This document shows, in pieces, positions 27,759 to 38,035 of a stretch of 64,000 nt of DNA. Each line of letters starts with the position of its first letter. The stretch's first letter is position 1. The translations under genes were made by a program, and so were the position numbers. The notes below the pieces were generated by a model. The model had not been told where the DNA came from. It ran no database searches and saw only the letters and a list, made by a program, of their open reading frames with translations. The DNA comes from Neocallimastix lanati (nom. inval.) (Eukaryota > Neocallimastigomycota > Neocallimastigomycetes > Neocallimastigales > Neocallimastigaceae), in NCBI GenBank assembly GCA_016946835.1, contig JACVTC010000155.1:282501-346500 (forward strand). Direction: 5' to 3'.

Positions 27759-29017
27759 GAGAATAGATAATGGTACCAAGAATGCTAGGAATCCACATAA
27801 AGTAATACTTCCCAACGATAAATATATTTCCAGAAAAGAATGGATCTAAATATGACAGGTTACAGAGGTTTATATCTTGGTTATCATGTCTCATGTCAAG
27901 CAATGAGTCCTTTGAAGATAATTCTTATACTTAATCTTGATTCTTTAACAACATATAATCTATGGGAATCACTCAAAGTGTTCTGTGGGTTAATGTCTAT
28001 ATTCCTACTAAGAAACACTCATTACAAGCATTTCTAATCCAATATGCAGCATTCTCTGAAGTTTTCACATGGCTTCAGAATCTCACAAATCATCCATTTA
28101 TTCTTCTTGGAGACGTTAACATGAGCACCCGCTGATTTACAAGATAAATTAACGGAGGAGTAACCTTGATAACTGGTTTTAATTCTTTCGATTTCTGGTT
28201 CACCTATTTCATGGACTAGAGAAAGTTATTCATCAGATAATGATCATGCTTTTAGTCAACTCTAGTATGCTCTCAAAAATATCAAGTTATTATTTTGTAG
28301 ACTATCCTTCTATATCTGATCATAAACTTCTCGTAGTTTATTGCAAGAAAACTACCACAGATGAATCATTTTGGTTACCAAAAAAAAAAATTTTTTTTAA
28401 TGGGATAGGTATAAATGTTTTGAACTTAAAAAAAAAATATGTCATCACAATAAATTTAAGATTCTTAGTGAAGAAATAGGAAATGAAGAACTTTCAATAG
28501 ATTGTGTTATTGAAAAGTTCATTAACACTACAAATTCAATTACTAAGGATTTATTGATTACATCTTCAACAGAAATCAGGAAAGCGATGCTTAGAATGTC
28601 ACAAAAAATTTATTGTCTTCAAAAGGTAAAGCATATTAAATAAAAACAAATTAAGCGTTATGTTTCTGCAAATGGTTCAAATGAATTTGCTAAAATTGTT
28701 GACTTGTATAACAGATTATGTGAATCAATTCATAAAAAATGTAACAAATTTAAGAAAAAAGAATATTGATATTAGATTAAAATTGGATGTTCGTTAGCTA
28801 GGATAGAAGGAAAACTTAGAAATGGTTTAAAAAAAAAAAAAAACGCAAAAATAAATAATCAATCTTTCACGGTCTCTTATCCTATTAAAGACCAATACCA
28901 ATGAACTAGTTTCTTTTACAGATGAAAAAATTAAAAGCTTAGCCATTATAAATTCCAAGGATTGGATTCTCTCAGGTCATAGCTTTTCTAAAGATTTCTG
29001 GAAAAATTCTGATGTAC
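26735..29017 (+). mobile_element. Decayed LINE fragment: 5' part and AP-type endonuclease
   Basis: Broken frames read a first-protein-like region (for example VYPPNFNHDKFRKVFENAL near 27060-27115) and then an apurinic/apyrimidinic-type endonuclease. VLWVNVYIPTKKHSLQAF lies near 27980-28035, the LLGDVNM box near 28103-28123 and the SDHKLLVVYC box near 28315-28344. The linker toward a reverse transcriptase continues to about 29015 (for example YVSANGSNEFAKIVDLYNRL), but no polymerase follows because a Ty3-type integrase fragment starts there. A second, less expanded copy of 26740-28121 lies at 39225-40136. Breaks often sit in A runs (28381, 28830). The element is inactive. Confidence 0.8.
27471..27768 (+). 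repeat. Six-copy minisatellite inside the LINE fragment (AACCATTATTCCTATG plus T run)
   Basis: The 16-base unit AACCATTATTCCTATG occurs six times, at about 27488, 27522, 27578, 27619, 27659 and 27702. The copies are separated by T runs of about 15 to 40 bases. The homologous site in the other LINE copy (39754-39771) has the unit only once with a short T run, so the array expanded after the copies separated. Confidence 0.9.
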
Positions 29018-29816
29018 TAAAGATTTTTGGAAATCAGAAGAAGTTATTCAATTTCTTATAGAAGCATTTTCAAGACATAGATCTTTTGAGATAATAATAA
29101 CAGATAATGAAAGTTCATTCATTTCCGATATAACTAAAATGGTGATAGATTTTTATGATGTGATTGGGTACAATATATTTCTCCTTATCATCCATAATCA
29201 AATAGTATGATTAAAAAATAGATATGGCGAGGTTGAGATAATTTACTTAGGTTATTAATGGGGAAATGAAAATGAATGGGATGAATTTCTACCCTCAGTT
29301 TTATGGGTCTTGAGAACGACTAAAAAATTTAAAAACAAAGTTTCAATAGCTTTGAATTACTTTATGAGAGACGAGACACTTGGTCTTTTAGAAATTATGT
29401 TTCTAGATATCCCCAAGGATCCAATGGAAACAGAAGAAAAAAGAATATATATTTCCTAGGTTTTTAAAGACATCATAACTGTGTTAAACAAGCTACGGAA
29501 TATTCAGATTATGCCAACAATTATTGGGAACATCGAATAGGTTTTCCAAAATGCATTAAAGAAAAAATTATAAAACCCAGGAGATTATGTCATGATAAGA
29601 AAGACTAATAGGAAGAAGTTATATTAAATTCTTAATTTTATGAGCCATATGAAGTAGTGAATTAAAACAAAAATTTAATACGTTATGTATTAGAAGATCC
29701 TACCACTGGAAAATTATTAAATAGGAATGTTCATATTAAAAAAAAAATATTTTTCCTTATGTATGTACTCCCTGAAATTACCCTGACTTCAAGTGAAAGT
29801 GACGAAGTCAGCTCTT
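29018..29816 (+). mobile_element. Ty3/Gypsy-type integrase C-terminal fragment (decayed)
   Basis: Frames joined across breaks show the end of an integrase core: EEVIQFLIEAFSRHRSFEII, then ITDNESSF, then SPYHP (29180-29194). A stop codon TAA (29195-29197) stands where the family has Gln. Further on come KPGDYVMIRK-like residues (about 29572-29605), a PYEVV motif and DPTTGKLLNRNVHIKK (about 29700-29745). This order is typical of the integrase C-terminal domain of Ty3 elements. The frame ends with an acidic Ser-rich tail (TLTSSESDEVSS) and TAA at about 29816. No protease, polymerase or LTR is recognised with confidence. The fragment is inactive. Confidence 0.8.
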
Positions 29817-29939
29817 AAGGCCCTGACCAATTGTTAAATATATTGAAATTATTAAATTAAATCTTATTATAAAACAGACAGAGTTAAAAATTAAATTAAA
29901 AAATTTAATAATAATTTAGAAATTATTTTTAAAAAAATT

Positions 29940-30065
29940 TTATTTTTTACTTCCGGTGAGTACTACCCTTAGTTTCAGCCCCCTCCCACCCCCCTACTCA
30001 AGGGCAATGGGAATAATGCGATAGTCACAACACTTCGCATAGACAGATCGTACTTACTTTACAGG
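29940..30065. other. GC-richer patch downstream of the integrase fragment
   Basis: The C-rich stretch CCCCCTCCCACCCCCCTACT and following mixed sequence (to about 30062) contrast with the AT surroundings. Its position after the integrase suggests 3' untranslated or LTR sequence of the Ty3 element. I find no second copy in the window to prove an LTR. Confidence 0.35.
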
Positions 30066-30464
30066 AATATATTATTTTGAATGAAAAACTTAACATAACT
30101 TAATGACCAATTAGTAAACAAAGAAATTAATAATTAAAATTATTAATTTATCATTTGTAAATAAAATAATAATAAATATTTTTCTATATTTTTCACATAT
30201 AAATTTACACACTCATTATTCAGAAAATTATTATTATTAATACGATTTTCACCAATTGACCTAATCACTTCATTATTAGTAACGATATTATTATTTTCAC
30301 TATTACTAATATTAAGAAATTTGGATTGCAGGAATCAAGAAAGATTACTCGTTAGAGTTTATAAATATGTAAATTTATATATTTTTTTAATGATTTATAA
30401 ATCAAAATATTACTATTTTCAAATGAAAATTTTGAAGATAGTAATATTTAGATAATCATGTATC

Positions 30465-30503
<39 letters not shown>

Positions 30504-30964
30504 ATTAATAAAGCAATTATTATATAATAAATAATTTATATATATATAAAACACATATTTATAATTATATTATGAAAAAAAAAATTTTTTTTTTTTGACG
30601 TAAATTATTTTAATTATTATTTCTTTTTAATTTATTGTTGTTCAGAAAAAAAACATTTGAAAAAAATCCTATAATGCAAAAAAAGATATTATTCTGTTGT
30701 TGAAGGTGTTAAAAAAACTATTACCAATATTGTATGATGATATGAAGTTACTATATCTCTATTCTATTATATACTACAAAATAAAATAAAAAAAAAAAAA
30801 AAACATTAAGATATTTAAAGATTTTTATTCAATTTGAAAATTCAAGCTATATAGTATATTATTTATTATAATTTTTAAGAAAATTTTTAACTTTAGCAAA
30901 ATAATTTTTTAAAATAATTTATCAAGAATAAGAAATATCGAAAAATTATTATTTTCAAAAATTT
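30066..30964. other. AT-rich region with a perfect-looking hairpin
   Basis: AAATATTACTATTTTCAAA (30405-30423) and TTTGAAGATAGTAATATTT (30431-30449) form a 19-base stem with one wobble and a 7-base loop. A minus-strand Asn-rich frame (about 30195-30325) has no family resemblance. A (TA)n tract lies at 30470-30500. No gene is supported. Confidence 0.5.
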
Positions 30965-31464
30965 CATTATTTATTGTTTTTTTTATATATATATTTTTTA
31001 TTATTTTAATTTTGAATTAATTTAAAAAAAATTAATAAAAAAAAAAAAAAAAAAAAAAAATTTATACATAAACTTACAAGTAGATTTTAATAATTTTTTT
31101 TTATGAAATTACTTAAATAAAAAAATATTTTTTTTTAAAATTTTAATTTATTTTAAGTAATTTAACAAACAGAAATTAAGAAGATATATATTTTAAGAAT
31201 TTAATTTTTTTTTTTTTATAACTATGATACTATCTTCTTAATTCCTATTTAAATTGATAATTATTTTAAAAAATCGTCGATCATTAAAACAATTACCAAT
31301 ATTCTTAAATTATAACCTATTAAGTTATTATTTAAAAATTATTACAATAGCAACTATTATCACAGTTCACCTTTCTTAGATTTAAGTTTTTACATAACTT
31401 AAATAATATGGTGATGGAATAGGGCACCTGTTTCAAATAATACAATTTGAAATGGGCATTCTGA

Positions 31465-31562
31465 AAGATCATGGTGATAGTCGGTGATGATACTTTCACA
31501 GTTCTGATCTGACTAACTAAAGAGAGATCTTTAAATTGAAGCCTTGAAAATAGGAGGTATCC
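31465..31562 (+). ncRNA. Candidate small RNA, copy 1 (C/D-box-like core)
   Basis: About 95 bases are virtually identical to 32179-32277, although the flanks have diverged. The core contains GTGATGA (31484-31490), which matches a C box, followed by TACTTTCACAGTT and two CTGA tetramers like D boxes. AGTC and GACT flank this as a short closing pair. That spans only about 40 bases, short for a eukaryotic C/D snoRNA, so the assignment is tentative. Strand is taken from the box motifs. Confidence 0.3.
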
Positions 31563-32178
31563 ATTTTTTAAGTAATATTCTGTATTTCCTATAACAAGTT
31601 ATATATTCTTTATTCTTAGTTTAATGAATTTATTATTTCTTTTTTTTCTTTTTTTTTATTTATTTTTTATTTTTTATTGCTATAATTATGAATTAATTTA
31701 AAAAAAAAATAAAAAATAAAAAATAAAGAAATAATAAAGAAATAACTTTATTAATTAAATAATAAAACATTATTAATTTCTTCATATAAATTTATGTATA
31801 AATTAAAAAAATTTTTTTTTTATAAAATTACTTATATAAAAAAAATTTATTTTCAAAATTTTTTTTATTTTAAGTAATTTAACTAGCAAACAGAAATTAA
31901 AAAGATGTATATTTTAAGAATTTAATTTTTTTTAATTATAATACTATCTTCTTAATTCCTATTTAAATTGATAATTATTTTAAAAAATCGTTGATCATTA
32001 AAATAATTACCAATTCTTAAATTATAGCCTATTAAGTTATTATTTAAAAATTATTACAATAGCAACTATTATTACAGTTCACTTTTCTTAGATTTAAGTT
32101 TTTACACAACTTAACTAGTGTGGTGATGGAATAGGGCATACCTGTTTCAAATAATATACTTTGCATTGGGCATTCTGA

Positions 32179-32277
32179 AAGGTCATGGTGATAGTCGGTG
32201 ATGATACTTTCACAGTTCTGATCTGACTAACTAAAGAGAGATCTTTAAATTGAAGCCTTGAAAATAGGAGGTATCCA
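32179..32277 (+). ncRNA. Candidate small RNA, copy 2 (C/D-box-like core)
   Basis: Second copy of the conserved core described at 31465, with the same GTGATGA and CTGA motifs. It is also followed by GAAGCCTTGAAAATAGGAGG. Conservation is strikingly higher than in the flanks of the duplication. Confidence 0.3.
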
Positions 32278-32394
32278 TTTTTTTAGTAATATTCAATATT
32301 TCTTATAACAAGTCATATACTCTTTACTCTTAGTTTAATGAATTTTTATTTTATTTTTTTTTTTGATTAGAAAACAATAAGAGAAAAGAGGAAA

Positions 32395-32755
32395 TACATC
32401 TAAACTATTTCTATAACGACTTAATTATAATCAAGCATCTTGTTAATAACCTCCCTGAACCACGGGTACAGTCTTCTAAGAAGAAACCCAGCTGTTTTAT
32501 TTTATTTGGCTTCTATACAAGCTCTTTCTTAGTATAAGCTCAGAACCCTTAATGTAAGAAAACCAATGGAGAAACGAAACCTCTTGAGCATACGTAGGCA
32601 TTGGCCTAACTCATAAAAGGAAGGAGAAAACCAATAGAAATTTTGACATCATCAGAAGAATTATATTGATAAAGCAACTCCTTGAAAACTAAGATACAGA
32701 CTGAAAGCGCAGAACACACCATAGGTAGCTTCTTCAGCCATTTATGTAGTTAAAA
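32395..32755 (-). pseudogene. Unidentified coding relic
   Basis: The patch has mixed composition. Minus-strand frames read protein-like segments broken by stops and frame changes, for example HKWLKKLPMVCSALSVCILV and, in the same frame further on, FLLRRLYPWFREVINKML. I cannot name the family. A decayed retroelement protein is likely from the neighbourhood. No single frame exceeds about 50 codons. Confidence 0.35.
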
Positions 32756-33117
32756 ACTAATACTCTATTAATTTTAATCAGAAATTATTTATAATATTAT
32801 TATTTTTTTTTTTTTTTTTTTTAAAGGAGATTTCTTTCTTTTTATATATTTTTTTATAGACATATTTACTAAGAAAAAATAATAAAATATTTTTTTTTAA
32901 TTTAAAATATCATATATTATTAATATAATTATAATATATTATTTATTAATATAATTTTATTTTTTTACTATTAAATAGTATTTATTTTATATTTAATTAA
33001 AAAAAATATATACTTTTAAAAAAATATTAACGAATATAGTTTCTGATATTTGAATATTTGAGTTTATCAATTTGTTGGACATTAAGGGGTTTGGACATTA
33101 TATATGTGGGGGAGGAG
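32756..33117. other. AT-rich spacer
   Basis: T run (32804-32822) and AT sequence. The final 50 bases (33078-33117) are more mixed, with GGGGGAGGAGCATTTCGC leading into the inverted-repeat element. Confidence 0.5.
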
Positions 33118-34387
33118 CATTTCGCAAAATTTTTAATAAATAAATAAATTAATAATAAAATAAATAAATAATATATATAATTTAAATAAAAAACTAAATA
33201 AATAAAAATAAATATATAAAACTATAATAAATAAATAAATTTTAAAATTAAATTTTTAAAAAAAAATATACATATATATATGGACATAAATATATTAAAT
33301 ATACATTATATAATAATAAATATTCATTAGAATTAACGCTTTAAAAAAATAAAATATTTTATCATATGTTTTAAACGTTTTATAATTTTTTAAAATATAT
33401 ATAAGAATTTTATATATATAAAAAAAATAAGTATTAATAATTTAAAAGATGTAAAGGATAATAATTTAAAATATAATTGTTAAATTTAAAATATAATTAT
33501 TAAAAAAAATATTAAAAAATAATATTTAAATAATTAATTGATCATTTTACACCTTTTAAGTCCTTGCGCAGTATTTTAAAAATCTTAAATTGCTAATAAA
33601 TTTTTTTAATAAAAGAAATATTTATAAATAATTCAGTAAAAAAAAAAAAAAAAAAATAAAAAAAAAAAAAAGATGAGGACATCATAAAAAAGGGAGTTAA
33701 AAGTAGCACAAAATTAGGATGATTTTAGGTGGTATCTATTTTTTTATTTTATATTATATATTATATATTTTATATTTTATATTTTATATTTTATATTTTT
33801 ATTTTATATTTTATAGTTTTTTTTTATTTTTTATTTTATATTTTATATTTTTATTTTATATTTTTTATATTTTTTTTTATTTTTTTTTATTTTTTATTTT
33901 ATATTTTATATTTTTATTTTTTATTTTTTATATTTTTTTTATTTTTTTTTATTTTTTATTTTATATTTTTTATTTTTATTTTTTATTTTTATTTTATATT
34001 TTATATTTTATATTTTATATTTTATATTTTTTTTATATTTTATATTTTTTTTATATTTTATATTTTTTTTATATTTTATACTTATATTTTTTTTTTATTT
34101 TATATTTTTATATTTTATACTTATTTTTTTTTTTTTTTATTTTATCTTTTTATATTTTATATTTTTATATTTTATATTTTATATTTTTTTTTTATATTTT
34201 ATATTTTATATTTTATATTTTATATTTTTTTTTTTTATTTTATATTTTTTATTTTATATTATATAATTCTTTTTTTTTTTATTTTTTTATTATTTATTTA
34301 TTTATTTATTTTATTATTTATTTATCTATTTATTAAATTTTTGCGAAATGAACTTTTGCGAAATGACACAAAAAATTTTGCGAAATG
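33118..34387. repeat. Inverted-repeat-bounded element (CATTTCGCAAAATTTTT ends)
   Basis: The sequence CATTTCGCAAAATTTTT at 33118-33134 is the exact reverse complement of 34371-34387. A second near-match of the right end lies at 34335-34350, and a shorter TTTTGCGAAATGA copy lies between them. The interior is largely the TATATTTT array. No transposase is seen, so this could be a non-autonomous DNA element or a pair of related end sequences. Confidence 0.45.
33738..34330. repeat. (TATATTTT)n minisatellite
   Basis: Nearly 600 bases of 8-base TATATTTT units with T-run variants. Two overlapping frames of more than 200 codons through it contain only Phe, Tyr, Ile and Leu and are repeat translations, not genes. 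Confidence 0.9.
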
Positions 34388-34399
34388 ACACACACTCAA

Positions 34400-35196
34400 T
34401 ATATGTATAATCATAATCAGCAATTAGACATAATAAATCAGCATAAATATTTGTACAATGCGTATATATTATTTAATACGCCACAACTTTCAATGTATAT
34501 TTTTATTTATTGTATTTTAGCATTAAAAAAATATAATAAAAACTAAAAAAAATAATAAATAAAAGAATAAATAGTTTTCTGTTAAGAATTTTATTTTATT
34601 TTTATTTATTTTCAATTATTTAATTAATTTTCATTTTATTATTATATTTTTTGTTTTAATCTATTTTTTTTATCTTATATTTTTATTCTTTTTTTTTTTT
34701 TTTTTTTTTTTTAATTTTATTTTACTTTATTATTTATTTTTATTTTTTTAATAAAATTAAAAAAAAAAAAAAAAAAAAATTTAACCCTATCCTATTCATT
34801 TATTTTTTAAGCCACATTGTAATACATGAATAAATGATTATACATAAATTATGAATGTGAAGCATTTCGACATAATTTATGTATAATCATCATAAATTTT
34901 TGTACAATGTGTATAATTTATGTAATACGACACTTTTTTCAACGTATATTTTTATTTATTGTATTTTAGCATTAAACAAAAAAAGAATAAATAAAAGAAT
35001 AAATAAGTTTTCTGTTAAGAGTTTTATTTTATTTTTATTTTTTATTTTATTACTTTATTATATATATTTTTTTTATTGTAAATGTTATTAAAATTAAATT
35101 AAAAAAAAAATAAAAATAAAAATAAAAATAAATTTAACCCTATTCCTATTCATTTATTTATACAAGCCATATTGTAATACATGAATAAATTTTCAA
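34400..35196. repeat. Two diverged tandem copies of a ~430-base unit
   Basis: The block from about 34400 to 34835 is repeated at about 34855-35196. Shared text includes TTGTACAATG near the start, ACGTATATTTTTATTTATTG (AATG in copy 1), TTTTCTGTTAAGA and the closing CATTGTAATACATGAATAAAT. The copies differ by many substitutions and run-length changes. Confidence 0.75.
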
Positions 35197-35330
35197 ACAT
35201 TTTTTTTTTTTTTTTTTTTTTTTTTTATAGACTGAAGACTTTGGTCTTCCCCATATAGTAATATGGGTGTATGATTAACTGCCATACCGGTACGGCGTCA
35301 AATATTCAAACATAAATTATGTCGAAATGC
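34862..35330. mobile_element. MITE-like element with 21-base inverted ends
   Basis: GCATTTCGACATAATTTATGT at 34862-34882 is the exact reverse complement of 35310-35330. Just outside the right end is ACTCCCTCC, which resembles ends of Tc1/mariner-type MITEs, though that resemblance is weak. No transposase is encoded. A SINE-like insertion (35201-35304) sits inside it near the right end. Confidence 0.5.
35201..35304 (-). mobile_element. SINE-like or LINE-tail insertion with target-site duplication
   Basis: On the minus strand the element ends in CTTCAGTCTAT followed by about 26 A residues. It is flanked by direct repeats TTCAAACAT (35192-35200 and 35305-35313), a 9-base target-site duplication. 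Its body matches 54397-54470 over the GACTGAAGAC, TTAACTGCCA and ACCGGTA parts. A hairpin GAAGAC-loop-GTCTTC lies just before the tail (35234-35249). The insertion is 5' truncated at about 78 bases of body. Confidence 0.75.
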
Positions 35331-35399
35331 AATACTCCCTCCAAAATTTATTTTTATATTTTCAACTAAATTTTAATAAAAATTTATATATATATAATA

Positions 35400-37240
35400 A
35401 AAAAGTCCTATTTAAATATTATCATTTATAAAAATGCTATTCTATGTTCATTAATTTATTTTTAAATTTAAGTCCATTTTAAATATTATCATTTTTAAAA
35501 AAAAATGTTATTCTATGTTCGTTAATTTATATTTAAATTTAAATCCTATTTAAATATTATCATTTATAAAAAATGTTATTCTATGTTCATTAATTTATTT
35601 ATAAATTTAAGTCCTATTTAAATATTATAATTTATAAAAAAAAATGATATTCTATGTTCATTAATTTATTTTTTAATTTATGTCCTATTTAAATATTATT
35701 ATTTATAAAAAAAATGTTATTCTATGTTCATTAATTTATTTTTAAATTTATGTCCTTTTTAAATATTATAATTTATAAAAAAAAATGTTATTCTATGTTC
35801 GTTAATTTATTTTTAAATTTAAGTCTTATTTAAATATTCGTTAATTTATTTATAAATTTAAGTCCTTTTTAAATATTATCATTTATAAAAAAAAATGTTA
35901 TTCTATGTTCATTAATTTATTTTTAAATTTAAGTTTTATTTAAATATTATCATTTATAAAAAAAATGTTATTCCATGCTCGTTAATATATTTTTAAATTT
36001 AAATCCTATTTAAATATTAACATTTATAAAAAAAATGTTATTCTATGTTAGTTAATTTATTTTTAAATTTAAGTCCTTTTTAAATATTATCATTTATAAA
36101 AAAAATGTTATTCTATGTTCATTAATTTATTTTTAAATTTATGTCTTATTTAAATATTATCATTTATAAAAAAAAAATGTTATTCTATGTTCATTAATTT
36201 ATTTTTAAATTTAAGTCCTATTTCAATATAATAATTTATAAAAAAAAATGTTATTCTATGTTCATTAATTTATTTTTAAATTTAAGTCCTATTTAAATAT
36301 TATCATTTATAAAAAAAATATAATTTCATGTTCGTTAATTTAATTTTAAATTTAAGTCCTATTTAAATATTCGTTAGTTTTTTTAAATTTAAGTCCTATT
36401 TAAATATTATCATTTATAAAAAAAATGTTATTCAATGTTCATTAATTTATTTTTAAATTTATGTCCTTTTTAAATATTATCATTTATAAAAAAAATGTTA
36501 TTCTATGTTCGTTAATTTATTTTTAAATTTATGTCCTATTTAAATATTATAATTTTTTAAAAAAATGTTATTCCATGCTCGTTAATTTATTTTTAAATTT
36601 AAGTCCTTTTTAAATATTATCATTTAAAAAAAAATATTATTCTATATTCGTAAATTTATTTTTAAATTTATGTCCTATTTTAATATTATCATTTATAAAA
36701 AAAATATTATTCCATGTTAGTTAATTTATTTTTAAATTTAAGTCCTATTTAAATATTCGTTAATTTATTTTTAAATTTAAGTCCTATTTAAATATTCGTT
36801 AATTTATTTTTAAATTTAAGTCCTATTTCAATATAATAATTTATAAAAAAAAATGTTATTCTATGTTCATTAATTTATTTTTAAATTTAAGTCCTATTTA
36901 AATATTCGTTAATTTATTTTTAAATATAAGTCCTATTTAAATATTATCATTTATAAAAAAAATGTTATTCCATGCTCGTTAATTTATTTTTAAATTTAAG
37001 TACTTTTTAAATATTATTATTTATAAAAAAAAATTTTATTCTATGTTCATTAATTTATTTTTAAATTTAAGTCCTATTTAAATATTAACATTTATAAAAA
37101 AAATATTAATCTATGTTCGTTAATTTATTTTTAAATTTAAGTCCTATTTTAATATTATCATTTATAAGAAAAAAAGGTATTCCATGTTCGTTAATTTATT
37201 TTTAAATTTAAGTTCAATTTAAATATTATCATTTATACCA
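35400..37240. repeat. ~70-base satellite array with a short variant
   Basis: About 23 full units of roughly 70 bases (core TGTTATTCTATGTTCATTAA, then TTTATTTTTAAATTTAAGTCC, then TATTTAAATATTATCATTTAT and A run). About five shorter units lack the ATTATC-to-ATGTT segment (near 35838, 36370, 36750, 36795 and 36905). Units differ by point changes such as CATGCTCG for TATGTTCA. A and T tracts recur within each unit. No gene. Confidence 0.92.
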
Positions 37241-38035
37241 TTTATTGCAAAAAATAATGAATTTTCGCATCTTATTTTTACTTTATTTAGAATTTTCTCC
37301 TGTTTAATTAAATAATTTTACTAAGATTTCTTTTCCATATTAACATACAAATAATGGTGTTCTATTTTTTTTAAGTTCATTAATATATATTTGACAAAAT
37401 AATAAATATTTAACTGTATTTTTATTTCTATTTTAAAATATATTAATTAATGTTGTTATATTTTTTATTATTCATTTCTACTTTATATTCAATTAAATAT
37501 TAAATAAATGTTCATTTTCATTTTTATATCCTTTTTTTAAATAGGCACTATTTGATTGATTATTAACATCTTTTGAAATTTTATGTTTTTCATTAGAGAT
37601 TAATTCATTTAAATAAGTGGTGAAAAAAGTTATTTAATTTCTATATTTAATAGATTGTCTTTCAATATTTACCCGTTATCTTAAATTTTAAAACTATTAA
37701 AAATAATATTTAATAGATAATTCAATATTATTATATTCACTATATTATTAGTAATGATATAATTACTATTACTGATATTAATTTTCCTATTTTCACTATC
37801 AATATTATTACTATTATTAACAACACTATTGCTATTGTTATTATAATTAATATTATAAACTTCTACACTGCTATCAGAATCAGACAACAGTGTTTACACC
37901 ACTATTTGATGTTGAACAATATTTAATAAATATAAAAAATTTTTTTCATATAAAGATTTTAATATCCATTTAATATCTATAAAATATTTCATTCGAAATT
38001 CACTGAAAAGATAGCATTTAAAAAACCAATGTTAG
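37241..38035. other. AT-rich spacer with an Asn/Ser-rich minus-strand relic
   Basis: On the minus strand, 37681-37890 reads LLSDSDSSVEVYNIN and then an Asn-rich stretch. Its acidic Ser start resembles the tail after the integrase fragment (TSSESDE), but this is not enough to assign it. The rest is featureless AT sequence. Confidence 0.4.

Larger units (their letters stand above)
30965..32380. repeat. Two-copy tandem duplication, 714-base offset
   Basis: The blocks at about 30965-31660 and 31670-32370 are copies of each other in direct orientation, with an offset of 714 bases at the core. The first part of each has an inverted repeat (AATTAAGAAGATA with TATCTTCTTAATT; one mismatch in the second copy). 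Outer portions differ by many substitutions and small indels, while a central block (next entries) is essentially identical. No open frame spans either copy. Confidence 0.85.

Noticed and set aside
31480-31520. Assignment as a definite C/D box snoRNA such as U14
   Set aside because: The box spacing is too short and none of the diagnostic U14 sequence is present, so only a candidate RNA is reported.
31080-32345. A pair of LTRs
   Set aside because: The copies are directly adjacent with a constant 714-base offset and no internal coding sequence, so a tandem duplication explains them better.
33719-34388. Two overlapping + strand frames of 205 and 219 codons
   Set aside because: They only translate the TATATTTT array into Phe, Tyr, Ile and Leu. 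Both frames are open because the repeat lacks stops there.
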